From Telmatobacter sp. DSM 110680 (GTDB lineage: Bacteria > Acidobacteriota > Terriglobia > Terriglobales > Acidobacteriaceae), in NCBI RefSeq assembly GCF_039994875.1, contig NZ_CP121196.1, positions 5,084,001-5,148,000 on the forward strand: a stretch of DNA of 64,000 bases, given 5' to 3'. The position numbers were made by a program, and so were the translations under genes. The notes beneath the pieces were generated by a model. That model saw only the letters and a list, made by a program, of their open reading frames with translations, was not told the origin of the DNA and made no database searches. Of this stretch, positions 9,901 to 19,400 are shown one piece after another; the first letter of the stretch is position 1; the number at the start of each line of letters is the position of its first letter.

Positions 9901-12900
9901 AAGACTTCGTTGAGAGCCAGGTCATCCATGACACCGGAGAGGGGCAGGTCCAAGCGATAGGCCGCATTCGTAGATGGAGGCACCCGGGGAGGATGGATTT
10001 CGAGTCGCGTAGGAGAAAAGCGACTGGCAAATCGGATGTCGCCGCGCCATGCGACCTCGGACTCGCGATCATCTGTCTGTAATTCGCGTAGCAGGCATCT
10101 TGCAGCGCTGGCTGGTTTCTCGAAGTCGACGTCGACGAGATGGCATGCGAGACGAGGAAGCTCCGACATGATGGTGCGACCCAGACCAAGCAGAGGCGAC
10201 TGGGCGACGCAAAGTGTATCCGAAGGAAGGACGCACTGCGCTTGTCGCGTGATCAGCCATAAGGGGGGCGGAGATGGACAAGGTTCCATGGCCTGCACAA
10301 GGTGCAACGCACTATGCGCTCCAGAATCTTGAGAGGCGAGCATCGCTTGCGCGTCAAGGTTCGGATCGTTGGGTATATCCACGCTCCATAGATGAAGAAT
10401 GCCTGCGAAGCTTGTCGCATCAGGACCGGCCAAGTGCTTTTGCAATTGAGACTGGAGATGTGCGTGGACGTCGTCGCTTTCCTCTTTCGCATTGCGGACC
10501 AAATCATCCATATAGAGCATGCGGGAGGATGCGCCTTTGCGTTTCAGCATCGCTGCGAGACTGGTGGCAACGCCGGAGCGGTCGGCGAGAATCAGCCATG
10601 TTCCTGTTAGCGAACGTGCAGAGGTAGTCTTGGCTCTCGCCTTCTCAGACTTTTGGGGCTTGTCTGACTTTTCGATCCAGCGGGTTTGATACAGCCAGTT
10701 TTCAGGTGCGTTTTGGGCGGAAGCTGTGTGTCCCCGGACCGCCTGGGCGTGGTAACCGTCGACCTCCATCAGGACGTGTCCCGCTGAATCAGTAATTTTG
10801 AAGTTCAAAACAGGGGAAAGAAGGCTGGCGTGAGCGAGGGTCGCGTGGCAAAAGACCACAGGTCCCGGCGGGGCAAAAACGGTGATCCGATCGATCCGTA
10901 CGGGCACAAATGTGATGCTGTCACCCGACGGTGGAGCAGAAATCATGGCGAGTTGAAAGCATCCGTCAAGAAGACTGGGATGAAAATGGAACTTGGCTGC
11001 AGAAGAAATGAGAGCAGACGGAAGGCGGACCCTTCCAAGAGCTTCGCCGTCTTTCCTCCATACCGAATCGATGGTTTGAAACATGGGGCCATAAAAGAGC
11101 CCGCGTCGTGCAGAAGTAGCGTAGACCTCCTTAGTAGATAGGTGCTCAGGCAGATTTGCCTTGATGCGTTTCAGATCAAGCGAACGATGTACGGCTTCAA
11201 CGCGAGCCCTGATCTTTGCGGCGGCGTTGCGATTCCAATCCGCACCTGGCGAACTATCCCGGCTGGAGAAAGTCACAGCTGAGTCCAACTGAGTGAAGCT
11301 AGACTGCAACTCGACTGGATCTTTGCCCTCCGGCAGATGGAGAGCGCGAAGGAATTCGACATCTTCAATCTCAAACTGACGGGGCGAAAACAGGTTTGCG
11401 CCGACGCCGAGGGCAGCTTCAATATAGCCGGCTCCTGGAAACACAATGTGGTTCTCGATACGGTGATCCTTGAGCCATGAATTCTCATCGAGATCGAGGC
11501 GAGTATGCCAGGCGAGCGTTGCGGAGTCGTGTTTGACGGTGAGGAAGGGATGAGTGGGTGCATCGAGACGCACCGAGCGACTCGACGATGGCTCGTTCCA
11601 GTGGCGCTCCCGTTGCCAAGGAAAAAGAGGAAGAGAAATATCTTTGCATGCGCCGGGAAAGACTTTCTTCCAGGAAATTGGCAAACCCGACCGATAGAGA
11701 GCGGCGAGATTCTCAAAGATAGCTCTGGTGTCAGGCTCGTTGCGACGAAGAGAGCAAGCGACGTTACCTGGGGACTCGGATTGGGCGAGAGTTTCAGCAA
11801 CCGCCACGGTTAACGCGGGGTGCGCGCTGAGTTCGAGAAAGTGCGTATGTCCACCTGCGATCAGCCCGGCGATAGCGTCATTAAAACGGACTGGCTCGCG
11901 GACATTTCGCCACCAATAATCGGCTGTCATCTCCCGGCCATTCGTAATTTTGCCAGTAACCGTTGAGTAGAACGTGATTTGCGCAAGTGATGTTTGGATT
12001 TTGCCAAGAGCACGAAGCAGGTCACGCCTAACGGGATCCATCTGGTAACTGTGAAAGGCGTAGTTGACGTTCAAGAGGCGGTTGAAGACACCTCGTTCGT
12101 CAAGTTCTCGCGCGATGTGAACGAGTGATGCGGGATCACCAGAGAATGTGATCGAAGTTGGGCCGTTAAAGGCTGCCACTTCAACTTCGCCACGGTATTT
12201 GGTAGCGAGGTCATGTGCCTGCGTTGCATTCAGGCTGGCGGCGAGCATTCTTCCCGTATCGGAGACAGCGCCCATTGCCCGTCCGCGATGAAAGATTACA
12301 CGTGCAGCTTCGCGAAGAGTGAGGACACCTGCTACGTGGGCGGCAGCGACTTCGCCAACACTGTGACCGACAACAGCTGAAGGCGCGACTCCATACGAAT
12401 GCCACAGAGCCGCGAGTGCGACCTGCAGGGCGAAGATGGAAGGCTGAGCGATCTCGGTCCGATTCATTCTTGAGGAACTTCGATCGCGTGCAAGTTCTTT
12501 GAGCAAAGACCAGTTCCCGAATTCGCGAAATAAGGCGTCGCACTCTTCGATCTTTTGGCGGAAGACTGCATTATGGGTCAGAAGCTGACGGCCCATCGCC
12601 CACCATTGAGTGCCTTGGCCGGAGAAGACAAAGGCCGGACCGGATTTTTCAGCTCCGGTGGTAACTCCGGATAACGCTCTTTCCCCGGCGAGACATGCAT
12701 CCAGACGATTCAGCAGTTCTTTACGTGAGCCGCCCACAAAGCAGAAACGATGCGTTAGATGTGAACGCCGCGTGGCGGCAGCGGCGCAGATTGACCGGAC
12801 ATCGGTCGCCGGTTGCTGTAGCAGGGCGCGATAGTTGGATGTAGCAGCCAAGAGGGCTTCGGAGGTGTGGGCAGAGATGGGAAGAATGAACGGCTTATGA

Positions 12901-14216
12901 AGTCGCCCTGACTTGGGCACCCTTTGCGAAGGCGCGGCCTCAAGAATGACATGCGCGTTTGCCCCTCCAAAACCAAAGGAGTTGATGCCCGCAAGAAGGG
13001 GATGCGAGTTGCGCGGAAAAGATTGCAGACGGTCGACAACGCGGAGGTTGAGGTTCTTGAAGTCGATGCTTGGATTCGGTTTTTTGAAATGGAGGCTTGG
13101 AGGGATGATGTGATGTTTGAGGATGAGAGCGACTTTAATGAGGCTGGCAACACCGGAGGCAGATTCAAGATGGCCGATGTTGGTTTTCACCGATCCGATG
13201 AGGCAAGGGCCTTTCCTGTTGACGCAGAGTGCGGAACTGAGCGCAGCGGCTTCGATGGGATCGCCGATGGCGGTCCCGGTGCCATGGGCTTCAACATACG
13301 CAACCTCTGAGGCTTCAAGTCCGGCATTGACGCATGCCTGACGGATGAGGTCCTGTTGAGCCTGCTGGCTTGGCACTGTGATTCCGTTAGTGCGGCCATC
13401 CTGGTTGGCGGCGGTGGATCGGATGACAGCGTAGATTCGGTCGCCCGACGCCTGCGCTGCTGAGAGCGGTTTAAGGAGGATGGCCCCGGCGCCTTCAGCG
13501 CGGACGAATCCGTTGGCACCCGCTGCGAATGCCTTGCATCGCCCATCCGGGGAAAGCATCGACATTCGGCTGAATGCAAAAAACGTGCTTTGGCTCAGAA
13601 GAGCATTGACGCCGCCGACAATGGCCATAGAACAGTCGCCGCGCCATATGCTCTCGCAGGCGACGTGGCACGCAGTGAGCGCGGATGAGCAAGCGGTATC
13701 AATAGCGAGACTGGGTCCATGCAGGTCGAAACAATAGGAGATGCGATTCGCAGAGATGCTGAATGTGGATCCAGTGGCGGAGTAGACATCCGCCATAGTA
13801 CGACCGCCCCCTTCATTTTGAAGTACGCCATAGTCGGAGGTCGAGATACCGACGAAAACTCCGGTCGACGAGCCGCGGATGTCTTCGAGGGGCAGCCCAG
13901 CGTCTTCAATGGCCTCCCAGCTTACCTCAAGAAGTAGCCGCTGCTGTGGATCAATCGCATCTGCTTCGCGGGCAGATATGCCGAAGAAGCCTGGATCGAA
14001 AAGGTCGATGTTGTCGACGAATCCGCCCCATCGGGAGACAGACTTTCCATCTCGACCGGGCGCGGGGTCGTAGTGCGCGGGAATGCTCCAGCGGTCCGGA
14101 GGGATTTCGCGTATGGCATCCGTTCCGGCGCAAAGCATCTCCCAGAATGCCTGGGGCGAATTCGCACTGCCGGGAAAGCGGCAGCCAATCCCTATAATGG
14201 CAAGCGGTTCGTTCAT
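6939..14216 (-). CDS. Single-module, fully reducing type I polyketide synthase with thioesterase
   Basis: A 2425-residue megasynthase. Domains in order: KS (1-430; Cys176 in DTACSSA, His311 in EAHGTGT, His349 in KTNIGHLE), AT (525-870; Ser619 in GHSVGE, AFHS at 720-723 pointing to malonyl-CoA), DH (885-1165; His918, and Asp1084/Gln1088 in LLDGCFQ), a structural KR half (1200-1400), ER (1430-1745; NADPH motif HAATGGVG at 1563), KR (1760-1990; GGLGGFG, LDD at 1854 as in B-type KRs, Ser1898, Tyr1911), ACP (2040-2115; Ser2073 in GLDSL), TE (2150-2425; GFSAG with Ser2225, His2400). All reductive domains are present, so repeated use would give a largely saturated chain released by the TE. No methyltransferase domain, no phosphopantetheinyl transferase and no tailoring gene lie nearby. 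The DH motif has Asn922 where Gly is usual. Product unknown. Confidence 0.95.
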   Translation of the reverse strand: MNEPLAIIGIGCRFPGSANSPQAFWEMLCAGTDAIREIPPDRWSIPAHYDPAPGRDGKSVSRWGGFVDNIDLFDPGFFGISAREADAIDPQQRLLLEVSWEAIEDAGLPLEDIRGSSTGVFVGISTSDYGVLQNEGGGRTMADVYSATGSTFSISANRISYCFDLHGPSLAIDTACSSALTACHVACESIWRGDCSMAIVGGVNALLSQSTFFAFSRMSMLSPDGRCKAFAAGANGFVRAEGAGAILLKPLSAAQASGDRIYAVIRSTAANQDGRTNGITVPSQQAQQDLIRQACVNAGLEASEVAYVEAHGTGTAIGDPIEAAALSSALCVNRKGPCLIGSVKTNIGHLESASGVASLIKVALILKHHIIPPSLHFKKPNPSIDFKNLNLRVVDRLQSFPRNSHPLLAGINSFGFGGANAHVILEAAPSQRVPKSGRLHKPFILPISAHTSEALLAATSNYRALLQQPATDVRSICAAAATRRSHLTHRFCFVGGSRKELLNRLDACLAGERALSGVTTGAEKSGPAFVFSGQGTQWWAMGRQLLTHNAVFRQKIEECDALFREFGNWSLLKELARDRSSSRMNRTEIAQPSIFALQVALAALWHSYGVAPSAVVGHSVGEVAAAHVAGVLTLREAARVIFHRGRAMGAVSDTGRMLAASLNATQAHDLATKYRGEVEVAAFNGPTSITFSGDPASLVHIARELDERGVFNRLLNVNYAFHSYQMDPVRRDLLRALGKIQTSLAQITFYSTVTGKITNGREMTADYWWRNVREPVRFNDAIAGLIAGGHTHFLELSAHPALTVAVAETLAQSESPGNVACSLRRNEPDTRAIFENLAALYRSGLPISWKKVFPGACKDISLPLFPWQRERHWNEPSSSRSVRLDAPTHPFLTVKHDSATLAWHTRLDLDENSWLKDHRIENHIVFPGAGYIEAALGVGANLFSPRQFEIEDVEFLRALHLPEGKDPVELQSSFTQLDSAVTFSSRDSSPGADWNRNAAAKIRARVEAVHRSLDLKRIKANLPEHLSTKEVYATSARRGLFYGPMFQTIDSVWRKDGEALGRVRLPSALISSAAKFHFHPSLLDGCFQLAMISAPPSGDSITFVPVRIDRITVFAPPGPVVFCHATLAHASLLSPVLNFKITDSAGHVLMEVDGYHAQAVRGHTASAQNAPENWLYQTRWIEKSDKPQKSEKARAKTTSARSLTGTWLILADRSGVATSLAAMLKRKGASSRMLYMDDLVRNAKEESDDVHAHLQSQLQKHLAGPDATSFAGILHLWSVDIPNDPNLDAQAMLASQDSGAHSALHLVQAMEPCPSPPPLWLITRQAQCVLPSDTLCVAQSPLLGLGRTIMSELPRLACHLVDVDFEKPASAARCLLRELQTDDRESEVAWRGDIRFASRFSPTRLEIHPPRVPPSTNAAYRLDLPLSGVMDDLALNEVFRRKPGRGEVEVEIHAAALNFRDVMKLLGVYPIESDRDIFIGDECAGRIVALGAGVRSFKVGDKVIACGAGCFASHLTLPASFVLPKPSRVNYEQAATIPVAFMTAWYALHNLARIQRGEKILIHAATGGVGLAAIQIAQLAGAEVFATAGSQEKRNWLRRQGIRHVMDSRTTTFAREISRVTKGAGVDVVLNSLSGEAITKGLSILAPGGRFLEIGKRDIYANTAIGLRPLRNNVSMFVIDMGQVMATQPRTVQVLLLTVLKLFREGSLRPLPHQSLPISRAPAAFRLMAQAKHMGKIILTTQDAHAAPLRMPPVRPIAFSSKASYLITGGLGGFGLSVAKWLVANGARHLVLCGITGAVTPEAKQVIARLRRLGAQILIIKADVSNPGDVANMLAKIKLEMPPIRGVFHAAMVLDDGILTHLNVVRFRSVLAPKAIGAWNLHTALAKVHLDHFVLFSSISALIGTPGQGNYAAANSFLDALAHHRRSLGLPALSINWGALGQVGILARNSTLAKQLSSSGLYPFSPEQATEMLGKLLQRNITQIGFVHADWQKLFGKKVGSPVSPRFSDVVVSTLLDNSATNEDYRSILLAASAEERRSLVLDLVRECVAKVLRTAPAKLDTARPLREMGLDSLMAFELLNRLQTRIGASLPNSKMSANSSIESLSLIVLDTLGVAPTLSKAGKPIRTVPSTNDDRIAPEQQIIPYRSNGTGTPIFLIHPAGGRTSIYEDLAAKLSQHSPVYAIQSRLLSGASEEYTELKELARDYAAMIMQQQPEGAICLAGFSAGGIFALATGRELESSGRKLSLLSMIETPLAMLDPNCTRLSILRSLIVEVYDHLIAGLPASHQRQSRGLSASILKLAQRILRTRSEPARVQQILDFLVERGLLAGKDVDSEMRRFFAAFVRHSILIEQAKIQPVEAPVFLWRAQQSGLSKSTVSPRICAQITRGSFQQEFLNGRHFELMHPPLVDALAQKLHAVLAASLE

Positions 14217-14515
14217 CAGATCGCGTTCGCCCCTTATCGCGCAACGGCACGCTGGTTTTGCAATTTGGAGTGGCGACTGATTGTAACCGAGTTAACGGGG
14301 AGAGAGATTACTCAACGCGCACGCGACCAGTGGCTTTTCTCCCGGCAGGGGCCACGATTCGCTTTTCAAGTAACCTGCTGAGTCATCGTTCAGATCGTCC
14401 GTATATAGCGGCGCCTGCCACTTGGAATGTCAACACGGTTCGCAGTAGACTGCTTACACTGCGATAACAACTATGAGGTTTTCGGAACTCCGCGAACGGA
14501 GGAAGTTTCACGCGA
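14217..14515. other. Divergent intergenic region between PKS and DUF1801 gene
   Basis: About 300 bp without a gene, holding the promoters of two divergent units. On the minus strand AAGGGG lies about 13 bases before the PKS start. A possible minus-strand promoter is listed separately. Confidence 0.5.
14402..14433 (-). promoter_or_regulatory. Possible sigma-70 promoter of the PKS gene
   Basis: On the minus strand a perfect TTGACA (14433-14428) is followed by TATATA (14407-14402), with 19-20 bases between them, longer than the ideal 17. It is about 185 bp upstream of the PKS start codon. The -35 match is exact but the spacing is poor, so confidence is low. Confidence 0.25.
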
Positions 14516-15145
14516 ATGGCACAAACCGAACCGAAAATGGACGCATATATCGCCAAGTCTCAACCCTTTGCGCAGCCGATTTTGTCGCATTTACGTGAAT
14601 TGCTGCATAAAGGATGTCCAGGCGTTGAAGAGACGATCAAGTGGAGCCATCCTTTTTTTGAGTATCGCGGATCAATCCTGTGTCACATGGCGGCTTTCAA
14701 GAACCACTGCAGCTTTGGGTTCTGGGGCGAAGAAATTGGCGCCGTGTTGCGCAAGGCTGACGCGGTGCGGGACGGAGCGATGGGCTCGCTGGGGAAGATT
14801 GCCAGCCTGAAAGACCTGCCTTCAGACAAAGCAATGTTGGGCTGGATTCGAGAAGCATCCAAGCTCATTGAGAGTGGCAATTACACCAGTCCAATCGCGG
14901 CAAGACGCAAGGTTGTTAAGGCGCCGAAGCCCGCTCCGGAAGCCCCGCCGGAGTTTTCAAACGCGCTTAAGAAGAACAAGAAAGCCTCTGTCGTTTTTGA
15001 GGCGTTCAGTCCAAGTTGTAAACGCGAATACGTGGAATGGATCGCCGATGCAAAGCGGCCGGAGACCCGCGAGCAGCGCATCAGAACTGCGGTGGAGTGG
15101 ATCGCCGAAGGTAAACAGAGAAACTGGAAATATCAGAACTGCTGA
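14516..15145 (+). CDS. YdeI/OmpD-associated family protein with DUF1801 domain
   Basis: A 209-residue cytoplasmic protein. Residues 1-115 match the DUF1801 pattern (an alpha/beta fold beginning MDAYIAKSQPFAQPILSHLR and including IKWSHPFFEYRGSILCHMA). After a Pro/Lys linker (about 130-145), residues 147-205 match the YdeI C-terminal helical domain (FSNALKKNKKASVVFEAFSP, EYVEWIADAKRPETREQRI). The molecular function of the family is not established. It starts at an ATG with GGAGG 13 bases upstream and ends 21 bases before the TPR gene, with which it may be co-transcribed. Confidence 0.75.
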   Translation: MAQTEPKMDAYIAKSQPFAQPILSHLRELLHKGCPGVEETIKWSHPFFEYRGSILCHMAAFKNHCSFGFWGEEIGAVLRKADAVRDGAMGSLGKIASLKDLPSDKAMLGWIREASKLIESGNYTSPIAARRKVVKAPKPAPEAPPEFSNALKKNKKASVVFEAFSPSCKREYVEWIADAKRPETREQRIRTAVEWIAEGKQRNWKYQNC

Positions 15146-15166
15146 TCAGGCACAAAGCTGGTTAAG

Positions 15167-16348
15167 GTGAAATCAATTCACATCCAACATGGATTCTTCG
15201 CCACCGCGATGGCAATCGCAGCGATAACCACCACTGCGCTCGCACAGACTAATCCCGGGCAGGTCGCATTTTCGCTGGAGCGAGAAGGAAAACTGGCTGA
15301 GGCAGAAACAGCATGGAGCGCGCTCGCTAAGCAGTATCCGACGAATCCCGAACCGCTCGCGCACATGGGGCTGATCGAGTCGAAACAGGAACACTACGCC
15401 GAGGCAATCAAGTTCTACAAGCGCGCGATGGTGCTGAATCCCAGCATGCCGGGATTACGGCTGAATCTGGGAATTGCGCTATTCAAGGCTGGAGACTATC
15501 GAGGAGCGATTACATATCTGGACCCGCTGCTAAAAGCGCAGCCGACAGATCAGCGCCTGACGCTTCTTATCGGGATGTCGCATTATGGCTTGGAGGATTT
15601 TGCAAATGCGTCTCCGCTTTTGCAGGAAGCGTCGAAGAACGATCCAGAAAACCTGACACTGCTGCTGACGCTGGCGCACAGTTGCCTCTTGGCGCATCGG
15701 TATCCCTGCGTCGTAGATGCGTATCATCGGCTGATCGCGCTGAATGCGGAGTCGGCCGAGGCTGACATGCTGGTAGGCGAAGCGCTGGACGAGATGAAAG
15801 ATCCTGAAGGCGCACTTCGGGAGTTTCGCTCAGCAATTGCGGTGGGTCCAAAAGAACCGAATGTGCACTTCGGATTGGGCTATCTTCTGTGGAAGAAGGG
15901 ACAGTATCCCGAGGCAGCGCAGGAGTTTCAGGCCGAGATTGCGAACGATCCTCATCATGTGCAAGCGATGCTCTACCTGGCCGATGCGAGGATGCAGATG
16001 AACCAGATGGACGAGGCGCGGCTTCTGCTGGAGAAGATTGAGAAGACCGATCCTGACATTGCGATGCAGCACGTAGACCTCGGCATCGTATATGCGGACG
16101 AGGATCGGAAGCAGGACGCAAAAGCTGAGTTTGAGACCGCCGTGAAGCTGGCGCCGAAGAATGTTAACGCTCATTACAGGCTGGCGCGCCTTTATCGATC
16201 GATGGGGATGACATCACAGGCCAAGGTGGAGTTCGACAAGGCGAGCGGGTTAAACAAGGCAGAGGATGACAGGCTGCTGAAGATCATGTCGACGATTCCG
16301 GGCGGGAAGGATGCTTCGGGAGTTCAGAAGCCGGCGGTGCAAAAGTAA
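15167..16348 (+). CDS. Secreted TPR-repeat protein
   Basis: A 393-residue protein from a GTG start (15167); the first 27 residues form a signal peptide ending TTALAQ. The remainder is a run of about eight to nine tetratricopeptide repeats (for example EPLAHMGLIESKQEHYAEAI and NVHFGLGYLLWKKGQYPEAA), followed by a short Lys-rich tail. TPR superhelices mediate protein-protein contacts; with a signal peptide this one should work in the periplasm or at the outer membrane. No enzymatic motif is present. A strong bidirectional terminator follows. A start at the internal ATG (15209) would shorten but not abolish the signal peptide. Confidence 0.8.
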   Translation: MKSIHIQHGFFATAMAIAAITTTALAQTNPGQVAFSLEREGKLAEAETAWSALAKQYPTNPEPLAHMGLIESKQEHYAEAIKFYKRAMVLNPSMPGLRLNLGIALFKAGDYRGAITYLDPLLKAQPTDQRLTLLIGMSHYGLEDFANASPLLQEASKNDPENLTLLLTLAHSCLLAHRYPCVVDAYHRLIALNAESAEADMLVGEALDEMKDPEGALREFRSAIAVGPKEPNVHFGLGYLLWKKGQYPEAAQEFQAEIANDPHHVQAMLYLADARMQMNQMDEARLLLEKIEKTDPDIAMQHVDLGIVYADEDRKQDAKAEFETAVKLAPKNVNAHYRLARLYRSMGMTSQAKVEFDKASGLNKAEDDRLLKIMSTIPGGKDASGVQKPAVQK

Positions 16349-16410
16349 GTTCAAGCCAAGCTGTTTCGCGATTCCCTTCCCCTTCACAGGGGACAGAGTC
16401 AGCAGATGTC

Positions 16411-16445
16411 AAAAAAACAGGCCGGAGCGATGGCTCCGGCCTTTT
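16411..16445. terminator. Bidirectional rho-independent terminator
   Basis: GGCCGGAGC (16420-16428) pairs perfectly with GCTCCGGCC (16433-16441) around a GATG loop. TTTT follows on the plus strand, and seven A residues (16411-16417) provide the T-run for the minus strand. It separates the convergent TPR and Oar-like receptor genes and can serve both. Confidence 0.9.
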
Positions 16446-16468
16446 CAGGAAAGTGATGCATCTGTGAA

Positions 16469-19400
16469 CTAGAAGTTGAATTTCGCACCGAGTTGGATGC
16501 GACGCGGCGAGTGGCCGCTTGTTACCTGTCCAAAGCTGCTGTCTGCAAGTGAGCTATCGACACCCGAGAAGCTTTCATGATTGAAGGCGTTGAAGAACTC
16601 GCCGCGGAGTTGGAAGTTGTAGCGCTCCAGGAACGTGATGTTCTTGATGGCCGCCAGATCCCAGTCGTTGTAACCGGGTCCGAGCAGGCTACCATTGGCT
16701 TCGCTGCCGAAGTGATAAAGAGCCGGGGCAAACGAAGACGTCGAGAACCATGCGCCAACGGTCTTGGTCTTCTGCACCGGTGCGATCTGATCTGGACGCG
16801 GCGAACCGATGCCCAGACCCACGTTCAAGCCGTTCGGATCCCAGGGGTCGTGCGGCTGCGAGAGCGAGAACGACTGGCCAGAGAAGAACGATGTGATTCC
16901 GGAGACCTGCCAACCGCCGAGAGCTTTGCCTTCAAAGCCATGCTGACCCTTGAAGAATGGCAGGTCATAGACGTAGTCGGCTGTGAAAGTCTGCGGTTGG
17001 TTGTAAGAGGATAGACCGTAGTCGATCGAGAAGTCATAGCTGTCTGTCGCCATGTTGCTTCGGTCCGAGGAGTTGGTAGTCAGGTCCTTGGAGAAGGTGT
17101 AAGCCAGGCCCACCTGAAGTCCATGAGAATGATGGTTGAGGCTCACCTGCAGAGAGTTGTAGTTGTTGGAGAAAAACGGCGCACGGGAAACTATGCCGGC
17201 GTATCCCGCGAACGGACGGATGTAGTTGACGCTGGTGTCAGGCCCGAGACTTGGGTTGGAGTTCACGCCGAGACGCGCGCCAACTGTGGGCTGGTTCTCA
17301 TCGTACTCGCCTAGCAGATGACGTGCCTCATTTCCAACGTAGGCAACTTCGAGGACGGTGCTGGGCAGCAGCTGGTGCTGGATGCTCAGGTTGTAGTTGG
17401 CGTAGTTCGGAACCTTGAATGTAGGATTGCCAGTTGCCGTGAGGCCGTTGGGGCCGAGAGGAACCGAAGTCGAACCGCTGGTGATGTTGTCAAATGGAGC
17501 GTTGACGATTGTGACGCGCTTTGCGAACGGTGGATTGGCAAAGGCGTTCTGTTCCCAGATGCCATCGAGCAGGCGGTCATAGAAGATACCGAAGCCGCCG
17601 CGAACCACCGTTTTGCCGGCACCGAATACATCGTAGGCAAAACCGACCCGTGGAGCGAAGTCGGTATTGTAGTTGGGGTTGACATACGCTCCAAACGGCG
17701 AGCAGGAGGACATGGGCGCGACGGCCTGGGCCGCGGCGCACTCTGGTCCCTTGGGGAAGATCATGCCGTTCGTGTAGGTGGCGGGAATGAGCTGCCAACC
17801 GTTGATATATTGGCCGGCAACGAAGTTACCGGAGCTGGGATCGATCTGCGGAGCTAGCTGCGCGCTGTAGTATTTCGGGTCGAAATTAGAGAGCGTATTC
17901 CGAACGTCGGTGACGGACGGCAGCCGACTCCATCGCACGCCGAGGTTGAGTGTGAAACGTTTCGTGACCTTCCAGTCATCCTGGAAGTACGCTTCAGTGT
18001 TGATGAAATGCAGGTCGGGAATAATGTCGGGCAGGGTCTGTGTGAACGATGCCACATTTCCTACCAGAAAGTCGCCCCATGAGTTGAAGCTGAAGCTGGG
18101 CTCGCCGTTGACGGCGTTTTCCGTCTTGATCATCTGCTGAATCTCGAACCCGGTGCGGAACGCATGCTTGCCGAAGTTGAACGACAGGTTGTCGAAGTAA
18201 GTGCGATCGAGGTTGCGCTCCTTCCACGGTGCCGAGCCGGCATTGAAGCCAGTTACGCCAATGATGGAGACTGCGGGAACCTTCCCATAAGGGTCAGGCG
18301 ACCATTGGTTAGTCAGAGAGCTGTTGATCGATGACGATGTGGCAAACTGACCGCTGTTGATTGACGAGAAATAGGTGCCCTGTGACCAAACGAACTCGAA
18401 TTCATTCACGACGCTGGGGTTGATTGTCCACGTAAGGTTGCCCACGATGTTCTTGCCGGGCGAGTTCACCAGGGTGTTAACAAGGCCCGGATAGTTTGAC
18501 CCGGCCCAGAGGCCCTCCGGGTTATCAACCGGCATATCGTCGTTGATACCGCGAGCGTAGAAGTGAACCTTGTCGTTGAAGTAGTGATCGACACGCACGA
18601 TGTCGTCACGGAAGTTGTTCTGCGTGGAATCAGAGAAGCTGTAATTTCCGCTGGAATTGTTCGCTGGGAACTTGGCAAAGACATTGGTTAGATAAACCTG
18701 CGAGTTCTTGCTGTAACAGCTGGGTGAAATCTGGGTGGTATCGGAAATAGCGTTGTACGTTGCGCATCCCGCTGGAGCGTTGGTGAAATCGCCTGCAACA
18801 ACACCACTCAACTCCGCCTGAGAGGCTGCCGGCATGGAGTCGCCGCCTGGGGTCGAGAGCTTCCGCCACTCTTCTGAATAGAAAAAGAATGTTTTCTTTT
18901 TATCGGTGTTGTAGGTTTTGGGGATGAAGACCGGTCCACCGATCGTAAAGCCGTAGACGTTGTGGTGGTTGATGGGGTTCTTGTTGGGCTCGTTGTTTTC
19001 CGCCTCGGTGCGCTTGTTGAACCATTCGTTGGAATCGAAGGCGGTATTGCGGACAAACTCGTAGGCATCGCCATGGAATGCGCTACCGCCGGACTTGGTG
19101 GCTACTAGAACCTGGCCGCCACCGGAGCGTCCGTAGCCAGCGTCGTAGTTGCCGCGCTGGAGGGTGAACTCCTGGATGGCGTCGACGTTTGGCGCGTTGA
19201 TGACGGTGCCATTGGAACCGGAGTCGTTGATGTCGGCACCGTCAATGGTCCAGTTGTTGGCAGTGGTGCGAGCGCCATTCACGGACATCGCAGTGTTGCC
19301 GGCGCTGGTTTCGTCGCCCATCTGAGTTACGACGCCGGGCTGGAGCGTGACGAGTTGCTGGAAATTGCGGCCAGCTAGTTCGAGTCCCTCAATCTGTTCG

